A stretch of DNA of 29,821 nt from Spirogloea muscicola (taxonomy: Eukaryota; Streptophyta; Zygnematophyceae; Spirogloeales; Spirogloeaceae). Shown here piece after piece: positions 10,535 through 18,283 of this stretch. Made by a program: the position numbers and the translations under genes. Below the pieces are notes generated by a model. It saw nothing but the letters and a program-made list of their open reading frames with translations. It did not search any database and was not told the DNA's origin. The first letter of the stretch is position 1. Each line of letters begins with the position of its first letter. The stretch spans positions 274,331 through 304,151 of the forward strand of contig WELB01000106.1 in the NCBI GenBank assembly GCA_009602725.1. The letters are read 5' to 3'.

Positions 10535-11241
10535 TGCCTGTGCCCTCGCGTGGTCAGGCGAGGGCTCATGGTGCTGGCCTGGCGGCGGCGAGGGCTTGGG
10601 GGGCGTGCGCACAGGCCGGGGCGGCCGTGCTGCCGTCAGGGAGGCGTGCGACCTGCTCGCTGCCGCCAGCGGCGGAAGCGGCGGCGGCGGCGGCGGAAGG
10701 CCTGCTTGCAAAAGCGGCGAACATGGGTACGGCGGGGGCGGCAGTTCTGGCGGCGGCGGCAGCGGCAGCTGTGCCGGCGAAGCTAGGCTCCTGGAAGTGG
10801 GTCCCGTGGCGTGGCCAGAGCCAGAGGCAGCAGCGAGGGCTCTGCCGGCACGCAGGTGCAGCGCGCGGAGAACGCGCGTCCAAGTAAAGAGCAGTAGCTG
10901 TGAGAGGCCAGCCCAAAGATTGGGAAGGTCCGAAAGGGCCAAATGGCGCAAGAAGCAAGATTAGAAGACCACTCGTGCAGATTGTACGAGGAGGCGAGTG
11001 ACGTCACACGCGAGCGCACCACATGTTTCGTACTTACGACAGTGCTAGAGATACGACAATCTGCAGATGCAATCAGGCCGCGGTTACCCACACCGGGAGC
11101 TCGGAGCATCAACAGTTCGGGAGACTGAAGGTCTGCTATGTGTGGCAGAATCTGCAGGCTGTCGAATTACGGGTGGCCGGGAAGCTGCCCCGCGGAAGCT
11201 TCCAGGCAACCACCAGTCGCCCCCCGCAGCTGGCAGTCGCC
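10535..11241. promoter_or_regulatory. Shared divergent promoter region of CDKG and GPX
   Basis: About 700 bases separate two start codons on opposite strands (10534 minus, 11242 plus). The left part reads open on the CDKG strand and is Pro-rich there, but has no ATG, so it is taken as leader; coding use from an upstream spliced ATG is not excluded. Hairpin copy 6 lies here on the minus strand. Confidence 0.5.
10897..10914 (-). repeat. Dispersed hairpin unit, copy 6
   Basis: Read on the minus strand it is GGGCTGGCCTCTCACAGCT. The 40 bases 5' of it (TTTGGCCCTTTCGGACCTTCC, minus strand, shortened here to the matching core GGCCCTT...GACCTT) match copy 8. It sits 360 bases upstream of the CDKG ATG in the sense direction, and 330 bases upstream of the GPX ATG in the opposite direction. 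Confidence 0.65.
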
Positions 11242-12212
11242 ATGGCTGTCAATCGCTGCTCCGCCGCCGCCGCCGTCCGATTGTCTGTCGCCGCCGCCGC
11301 CGCCGCCGCCGCGCCCCTCCTCCCGCCCTCGCCGCTCGTCCGGGCCCGCCGCAGCGCGCTCTTCCCCGGCGCCGCGTGCTTCCTGGCCCCAGCCGCCTCA
11401 GCGGCGAAACCCCGGCGCAGCGCCGCCGAGAGGATGGTGTTCGGCCTTGGCGCCCGCGCGTCATCCTCAGCAGTCGCCGAGAAGAAGGTCCACGAGTTTA
11501 CTGTCAAGGTCAGCCGCGCGCAATCTCAATCCGAACTACTGATCTCCGAGAGCCAAATCGGGGCCAATGATGCGCGTTTGTTGGAAAATGAGGAACAACT
11601 GAAAGCCAATTGCTTGTGAATCTGCCGAAGCCAGCGGTTACTTATTCTGTACATTGATCTTAGAGACTGTGTTGGCCTGATTGGAACACAGAAGGTGCGA
11701 TCGACTTCGCCTTAAGCCAGCTAGCATGTCCTTGTTATTAGATGTGCATAAGCTGATTTGTCATCTGAGCGTGCAGAACATTGACGACAAGGAAGTGACT
11801 CTTGGTGACTACAAGGGCAAGGTGTTGCTCATTGTCAATGTCGCATCAGCCTGGTATGATATGCACATGAGGCCCCTGAGATGCAGCGTAAACCTAAATC
11901 ATAAGAGAGAATTGTCAGGGCCTCTGGCAAGAAAGAGGCCCCTTGCAATTGACCACCTTGTGTGTGATACGAGTAGGCTGCGTGATTTTAAAATGAATGC
12001 GTTCGATTAGTCAAGGAACAAAGCACGACGACATCTGCAGTAATAGCTAAAGCTCGAGCTTACAGTACCTGACTTGGAGGATTCGACGTCGTTGATCAAT
12101 GAGCAAGTTTGAGCTTATCGCTGACACACTTTCTAAGCACATGTTTGTAGTGGATTGACTAAGAGCAACTACACGGAATTGACTGAGCTCTACAACAAAT
12201 ATAAAGGCAAAG
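11242..12212 (+). CDS. GPX: Glutathione peroxidase (plant type), 3' part missing
   Basis: Thiol peroxidase that reduces hydrogen and lipid peroxides; plant members mostly use thioredoxin. Exons: 11242-11508, 11777-11853 and 12151 to about 12212. The first 60 or so residues are Ala/Arg/Pro-rich and hydroxylated-residue-rich, typical of a plastid or mitochondrial transit peptide, with a possible internal Met start at MVFGLGARASSS. Core motifs follow: HEFTVKNIDDKEVTLGDYKG, VLLIVNVASACGLT and NYTELTELYNKYKGKG. The catalytic site reads ASACG, so it is a Cys enzyme, not a selenoprotein. The Cys codon is split by intron 2 (TG|T). Everything after GKG (the PCNQFG and WNF(T/S)KFL blocks of the family) is absent because the sequence runs into an N gap. 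The true gene is probably complete in the organism. Confidence 0.9.
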
Positions 12213-12247
12213 GTCTGGGCTGTTCAAGCATCTGTTGTGCTCTGGCG

Positions 12248-12311
12248 NNNNNNNNNNNNNNNNNNNNNNNNNNNNNNNNNNNNNNNNNNNNNNNNNNNNN
12301 NNNNNNNNNNN
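12248..12311. other. Assembly gap (64 N)
   Basis: The gap falls inside the third intron of the peroxidase gene and only 19 bases before the BIO2 ATG, next to a GGC run. It must conceal the remaining GPX exons and the BIO2 upstream region, so its stated length cannot be real. Confidence 0.95.
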
Positions 12312-12330
12312 GGCGGCGGCGGAGGCTGCG

Positions 12331-12426
12331 ATGGCGGCGGGGCCGCGCACAGACTGGTCGCGCGCGGAGGTGCAGGCCGTCTTCGACGCGCCGCTCATGG
12401 ACCTGCTCTACCACGGCGTGAGGCCC

Positions 12427-12467
<41 letters not shown>

Positions 12468-14180
12468 CGCGCCAGCCAGCGCCGACAGCCCGCATCCGAA
12501 AACCCTCAAAGCGCCGCCTCAAGTCTTGGAACCCCTTCTCTTGGAACGAGGCTGGACCTCTTATTGCTGGTCTTCTGTGACGTCTGGCCAACGTCCCTCA
12601 CGCTCGCACTGCCGTCGCCGCCGCCGTCCGCAATGCAGGCGCAGGTCCACCGGCGGTTTCACCCGGGGCGCCATGTCCAGCGCTGCACGCTGCTGAGCGT
12701 CAAGACCGGCGGCTGCTCCGAGGACTGCGCCTACTGCCCCCAGTCCTCGCGCCACGCCACCGACGTCCGCGCTCAGCGCATGCTGGGCCCCGACGCCGTC
12801 CTCAGCGCCGCCCGCAAGGTGCATTGCCACGGCTCGCCGACGCGGCTGCGCCCAACAGCTCCGAGCCACTGCCGCGCTTTCACCGCCACTTGGGTCACTG
12901 TCGATCACCGTACTCGAGCCATCGCCGAGGGGTCCAGCTCCGAGCTGTAGCCTCTGACCAGGCTCTGGGCAAGGTGCAACGGTCGCTGTCGAGGCCCAGT
13001 AGCTGAAGCCATGGCCCGCCGTCACGTTGCCGCGCAGGCCAAGGAGGCTGGCAGCACGCGCTTCTGCATGGGTGCGGCGTGGCGTGACACCGTCGGACGC
13101 AACGCCAACTTCACCCAGATCCTCGGCTACGTGAAGGCTATCAGGTTGAGACCACTCGGGCATCGAGCTGGTGCAGCATCGGGCTGTTTCCGTGGCAGCG
13201 CTGGCGGCGCCTGACCTGGACACTGTGGCGGTCGTTGCAACCGTTGGCCCGACACAGGGGCATGGGCATGGAAGTGTGCTGCACGCTGGGCATGCTGGCC
13301 GCGGAGCAGGCGGCTGCGCTGCGCGATGCTGGGCTCACGGCGTACAACCACAACCTGGACACGTCGCGCGAGTTCTACCCGTCGGTGATCACGACGCGGT
13401 CGTACGACGAGCGCCTGGCCACGCTCGCGCTCGTCCGCGAGGCCGGCATCTCTGTCTGCTCCGGTGCGACGCCCACTTAAAGTACTTCTGTAGTGTGAAC
13501 CTGGCTTGCATTGAAGATGGTCATCGTGCTGTACTGCCGCTGAGGCGGCCGCCAACACAAGGTGTGGCGTGCAGGCGGAATCATTGGGATGGGCGAAGCG
13601 GCGGAGGACCGCGTTGGGCTGTTGCACACGCTCGCGACGCTGCCGCAGCACCCCGAGAGCGTGCCGATCAACGCGCTGCTTGCGGTCAAGGGCACGCCGC
13701 TGCAGGACCAGAAGGCAAGCCCCATCGCACGTCTGGCTCCTCCATCTATAATTTCTGGTCTTGCCTTTGACTGGGTTGCCTTGACTTGCTTCGCCCTCCC
13801 TCCTCATCCCCGGCCCTCGGGGCTCTGCTCTGCTTGCTCCACTGACACAGCCGGTGGAGATATGGGAGATGGTTCGCATGGTTGCAACGGCTCGCCTGGT
13901 GATGCCTGAGTCCATGGTGCGCCTGAGCGCGGGCCGAGTGCGCTTCTCGGCGGCCGAGCAGGCGCTGTGCTTCATGGCAGGCGCGAACTCGGTGTTCATC
14001 GGCGAGCGGCTGCTCACGACGCCTAATAATGACGAGGCAGCTGACGACCGCATGTTTGCGGCCCTGGGCCTCATCCCCAAGCCCCCAAATTTTGCACAGG
14101 GCTCTCGCCCAACGCTGGATCCAGTGCCGGCGGCCAACACGGACAAGGATTATGCACAGCCCGCGATGGCGGCAGCCTGA
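12331..14180 (+). CDS. BIO2: Biotin synthase (BIO2/BioB)
   Basis: Radical-SAM enzyme that inserts sulfur into dethiobiotin in the last step of biotin synthesis; mitochondrial in plants. Exons: 12331-12417, 12639-12818, 13038-13144, 13258-13463, 13575-13714 and 13851-14180 (1050 bases, 349 residues). The radical-SAM cluster motif is CSEDCAYC. The other expected iron-sulfur ligands are in place: Cys in [16 protein letters not shown] and ISVCSG, and Arg in VRLSAGR. Further signatures are [26 protein letters not shown] and [21 protein letters not shown]. Intron 5 uses a GC donor (AAG|GCAAGC at 13715). From this ATG the protein equals bacterial BioB in length, so any targeting leader must lie upstream in the N gap. 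Very secure identification. Confidence 0.95.
12429..12466 (+). repeat. (GCC)n repeat in BIO2 intron 1
   Basis: About twelve GCC units a few bases after the donor of the first intron. The surrounding intron stays open in one frame only because of this run. Confidence 0.9.
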
Positions 14181-14880
14181 CCCTGACTGTAGCAAGCAGT
14201 GTAACCGGCACATTGCCTTCATTTAGTCACTGTGTTATCACAATGGGGAGTTGGTGTCACAAGCTGTTTACTTTGTCATCATGCAAAGTACTTAGTGTAC
14301 AGAATCAATAGTACAATTGCACCTTGCGTAAGGTTCCCGCAGCCTGCCGAGCTGCCAGCACATGATTCTCGTTTCTTGGCAATGACTACTGCCATCTTAA
14401 TGTGGCTTCGCTTGGTGGCTCGTTGCGTCCTCAAGTCATGCGTCATTTTGTTTGCAGAGCGCTTATGCCTAGAGCTAGAAACGCCTATACATGCCCCTGC
14501 TTGCACATGCCCCTGCTTGCACAGGCGAAGCTTGCAGTACCTTCACTCTCATTAGGATGTGACTTACATTGACAGATCATTGCACTAGCATAAGCATTCC
14601 ATCCAAAGGTAAGCTGGACAATGCGCAGTAGCATATCTTGCATTGTGCTGCCAAGTTGCACCGCCTGCTGCAGCTCCAGCAGGCAGCCGCATCAGGATAT
14701 TTACATTTATGGCCACCTCATAGCAGAGCTGCCAATGCTTAATCATTGGAGGAGAAAAGTGCACGGTGACGGCTGTATCTTCAAGCCATTGCAAATCCTC
14801 GGTTGTGTAACAGTAGCCCCACACAGGCATCAGGTCAATGCAGACTTTATCGTCATCGTTGATGCTGTCAGTGCCAGCAG
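14181..14880. other. Convergent 3' intergenic region
   Basis: This lies between the BIO2 stop codon and the stop of the minus-strand gene at 14881. It is AT-richer than the exons and has no recognisable gene. It contains a perfect 16-bp tandem duplication (ACATGCCCCTGCTTGC) at 14489-14520. Confidence 0.6.
14489..14520 (+). repeat. 16-bp tandem duplication
   Basis: Two perfect adjacent copies of ACATGCCCCTGCTTGC in the BIO2 3' flank. No function is suggested. Confidence 0.85.
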
Positions 14881-16675
14881 TCAGCTCTCAATGCCAATGA
14901 CGCCTGATGGGCAGGAACCATCATCTACGTTAGCCAGCGGGTCGAAGAAGGGCGAGTCAGGGTCGATGCACCCTGGCACCAGATCGAGCTCGCAGCTGGC
15001 ACCCTGCGCCCCCCGGCATTGCGCCCACAAATAAGTAGTCAGCTCCTGCACAACGCTTCTGACTGCAGTGCCCCTTAAGCAGTGCCTTCGCAGGCACACA
15101 ATCGACATGGATCTCAACAAGCAGCAGGCAGCAAGATCTAGCAGCAGAAGCGCACCCCCTCATGGATCAGCCCTGCGGGCATGAGGCAGCGGTCCTGAAT
15201 GTAGTGCGAATCAGGGTAGATGGCGGTTTCGCAAGCATCCTCCTGCGCCATTTCCTTTGCCAGACCCTGGGAAGAGCAGGCAAGCAAGGCATGGAGGTGG
15301 TGACTGTCAGCTGACAAAGCCAAGCATTTTTAGATGTTGAGACCCACAATAAGAGCGTCAGCCAGCTCTTGTGCTATCCCTACTGACCACCTTCTCAAGT
15401 CTGACCACCTTGACAGCCTCAATTCAGAATAAGCTGATGCACACAGTCATAGAATTCTGAACAGACTGCTAGTCAAGATTGTACATCGATTGTGCACAAA
15501 GAAAAGACTGATGCAACAGGATTGTTAGACAGCAAGCCGGTGGGGTTGGTGAGTCTGCCTGGTTGAAGAAGCGGCTGGGCTGGTTGCGCCACTTTGCAGG
15601 GATCTCAAAGGCAAGTAGGTAGGGGCCATCCCACTCCTTGCCATCTGTGAATGAGAAGTCCAGATGCACCGCTGCAAGGCCGACATTCAGACAGGGCTTG
15701 CTAATGATTCATTTGACGGGACTGACAACTTGAGGGGGCCAGAACCAGAAATTCACAAGCCCAGGAGCATAATGGGCGTCAACCCGACATAGTGCGGGCA
15801 AGCCTAGGCAACCATATCCCCCACCATGGACAGGCACATTGATGCGGATGGTGAAGAAGGGCGCGCATTTGGGGCCGCGATCCTTGCGCGTCATTGTGCG
15901 CGGCTCGCCACCACACATGATTGGGTTGTTGAAGCCGCCTGCATATTTGCACATGGGTACAAGAGTCACAGGTGCTGAACTTGCAGCAACAATGGCCACT
16001 GCTAGGCAGCAGTCTTGCTTAGTCAGAAATTGGCTGAGCTAAACAATTCTAAGGACAGGCGTAGACATGCAGCAGCTTTACAACGCCCTCACCGTTGAAG
16101 CCGATGCCGAACTCGTCGTTGGGCTGCAGCTGGCTGGCGGCGGGGTTGAAGTAGATGGTCACCTGCTCGCCCTGCCGAGAGCAGCGGTGGGAAGCACGGC
16201 CATGCAGGCGTGAGATGGCTGTCAACCTCGGAAGCAATGAGTAACAGCACAAGGGCTCAGTCGCGCCACAAGATGGAGCCACGCAGGAAACGAGGCTCAC
16301 GGAGGCGGGCGGGCGGCCGGTGTTGGTCTCCCAGTACACCGGCGAGGCGCCCATCTCGAACTTGGCCCATGTCGGCAACTTGTACGAGCTGCACCATGGA
16401 GGATAGGAGGGCATGAGGGCCCACACTGTATGAGTCTGACAGCGGCCTCCCAGCGGCATTACGCTAGAGTGGTGGCCATGGTTCGCGTGCCAGGCAGAGC
16501 GGCAGAGCTTGGCGCAGGAGGGAGCCGAGCAGCCTTGGCGATTGCGGCGGCCGAGGTAGAAGCGTAGTCCCACCTGGCGGCGAGCTTGTCTAGAGTGGCG
16601 GTGGCCTCCACGAGGACCGCCGGCCGCCGGCGGGGCCGGCGTGCAGCCGCCGCGGCGCCGGGCGNGTGTGCGGCC

Positions 16676-16706
<31 letters not shown>

Positions 16707-16734
16707 CGGCGGCGGCGGAGGTGGCGGCGGCCAT
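14881..16734 (-). CDS. Conserved protein of unknown function with Ala-rich leader
   Basis: Seven exons on the minus strand: 16734-16574, 16388-16301, 16171-16093, 15938-15825, 15671-15559, 15266-15156 and 15045-14881 (831 bases, 276 residues, phases all consistent). The N-terminus is an Ala/Arg-rich leader that fits organelle import; one codon in it holds an N (16665). The body reads [73 protein letters not shown] and [11 protein letters not shown]. The VTIYFNPA...GGFN pattern resembles starch-binding (CBM-like) or Ig-like beta domains, an inference only. The C-terminus ends with [21 protein letters not shown], a Cys-Asp motif known from calcium-loop-like repeats. I believe similar proteins exist in plants as uncharacterised plastid proteins, but cannot name one. 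Intron 5 uses a GC donor (CAG|GCAGAC). The final acceptor could also be 27 bases or so further in. Confidence 0.8.
16676..16730 (+). repeat. (GGC)n repeat in exon 1 of the unknown-protein gene
   Basis: A GGC run with a few interruptions encodes poly-Ala on the minus strand. It lies close to an undetermined base at 16665, so its length in the assembly is uncertain. Confidence 0.85.
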
Positions 16735-16855
16735 GGCGGGCTGCGGGGATGGCCTTCTGGAAGCGCTGGGACGTCCGCCAGGCAGTCTCAGCAACGCAAG
16801 TGTCTTCCCCCCATATGGCTTTCTGCCGTCTTCTCGTACTTTGTGTATTCTTTTT

Positions 16856-16874
16856 GGGCTGGCTTTTCCAGCCC
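16856..16874 (+). repeat. Dispersed hairpin unit, copy 7
   Basis: GGGCTGgcttttcCAGCCC: the loop is changed and shortened, but a perfect 6-bp stem is kept. That is the pattern expected if the stem, not the exact sequence, is conserved. It lies 122 bases upstream of the minus-strand ATG at 16734, pointing away from it. Confidence 0.6.
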
Positions 16875-17119
16875 CTATCCTCAATGGGCGCGCCCTTTCT
16901 TCTTCTGCCGTATTATGTAGCCCCGTTTAGTTGGCCCTGGACTCTGCCTGAACAATGAATGTATCGGCTTGAATTGGCCTCCATTTCATTTCATGCGCCC
17001 CGCTGCGCCTTCTCTCTCTTTTGCCGTCCACTTGCGGAGCGCCCACTGGCAGGAGTCATGGAGAACAGTTTCGTGCGTTAATGCGCCTTCCGGCCCTTGT
17101 CGACCTTGTACATTCCTCT

Positions 17120-17138
17120 GGGCTGGCCTCGCACAGCC
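17120..17138 (+). repeat. Dispersed hairpin unit, copy 8
   Basis: GGGCTGGCCTCGCACAGCC with both arms intact. The 5' flank (GCGCCTTCCGGCCCTTGTC, then GACCTTGTACATTC) matches copies 4 and 6, and the 3' flank has the GTGCTGTTCTCT block of copy 5. Confidence 0.65.
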
Positions 17139-17592
17139 GTTGCCTTACGTTGTGAAGTGCTGTTCTCTGTATCCTTCCAAATCCTCAACGCCCAGACCCC
17201 TACCTTCCATCGCTCCTTTCGCCATCTGCCTTCCTGCGCCCGGCTTTCCCGCTGTGCTGCAGCCCATCTGGTCGCGCCACCTTCGAGCGAGTGCCTCTCC
17301 TGCACCCGTGGGCCTTCGGCAGAGGAAGCCGAGACGAGAGGCGCCGGAGAGGCTGCTCCTTCCGAGTGAAGCGCTCGCCCTCCCCGAGTGGCAAGCGGCT
17401 GCAGGGGGCCAGCCCAGAGCTGGTGATTAAAGTTCGCGAAGCAGGGGCATCACGTGGGGAGAGGCTTAGTCAGAGCGAGAGCGTCCTGCCATCCCAAGGC
17501 TCGGTGACCCCCAGTTGGCAGCTGAAGGCCTGCCTGGCTGGCAGCAGGGGTAAGTCGTCGAGTACGCAGAGTTGCAAAAAGGCTTGCCTCTG

Positions 17593-17642
17593 TGAGAGCC
17601 CAGTCCCATGCACCATCTGAGAGCCCAGTATCCTGCACCATC
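17593..17642 (+). repeat. 25-bp imperfect tandem duplication
   Basis: Two adjacent copies of TGAGAGCCCAGT(5-6 nt)GCACCATC with three mismatches. They lie in a putative intron of the unassigned plus-strand region. Confidence 0.8.
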
Positions 17643-18283
17643 TCTGCACGCACTTACCTTTCCTGCACGAGCGGTGTCCAACATCAGCAGCGCTTCTTTA
17701 CCCCTGCAGCCACGGAGCCATCTGGAGGAGCTCCCACATTTATCTGCGGCCACCTACCTCTTCTCACACCCTTGCTTAGTTGCCGTTGTTTTTCTTCGAG
17801 AGCTGACGCAGAGCAGCTGATGCTTGTGGTCAAACGCAGGCTGTGACTGGACTGTCTGCCACCCAAGTGCTTACTGACTGCAGACGATGCCTACCTCTCT
17901 CTCGTCCAGCTCGTTTGTCCCTTTCCAAGACAGCCTCTCGGTCTCTCAGCAAGTCAGGTGGTGGGCGAAGCCACCGTCTGCTGGCCTCAATGACGCCGTC
18001 TACTGGCCCTCAACGGCCCTTGAATTCTAGGTGACACGCTTAAATAACTCGAAGTATCAGACCTCTCGCAGATGCCGGTTGTGATTCGTCCAAGGGTGTG
18101 TTCTTGGGCATGGTTGGTTGGCCTGGACTGGTCAAACTGGACGGTCAGCACTAGAATGACACCCCCTCCAACAGAGGAGATCTCTCGCACAACGGCTGGC
18201 CACTCATGGCTGCTTGTCCAAACGACCATGGATTATAGCGAGAGAACAATGAGTGTATATAATAGCAGTTGGCGTCGGCAAAA

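Larger units (their letters stand above)
16735..18283 (+). other. Promoter-like repeats and a possible small plus-strand gene
   Basis: Hairpin copies 7 and 8 lie here with TATGTAGCCCC between them (about 16913-16923). Downstream, a plus-strand reading at about 17300-17549 (ELVIKVREAGASRGERLSQS...) ends at a good donor (CAGGG|GTAAGT). It could join, in phase, to an exon starting at 17710 after CCTGCAG, giving ...SRADAEQLMLVVKRRL and a stop at 17844-17846. A separate 47-codon ORF starts at 17885 (...QQVRWWAKPPSAGLNDAVYW). None of these matches a known family, so gene status is a guess. The right part, from about 18032, is probably the 3' flank of the CWH43-like gene. Confidence 0.25.

Noticed and set aside
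10535-10951. Pro-rich N-terminal extension of CDKG starting at 10951
   Set aside because: The codon at 10951 is TTG, there is no ATG before 10534, and the hairpin unit lies within it.
14489-14520. Short direct repeats considered as a CRISPR-like array
   Set aside because: Two adjacent copies without spacers in a eukaryotic 3' flank.
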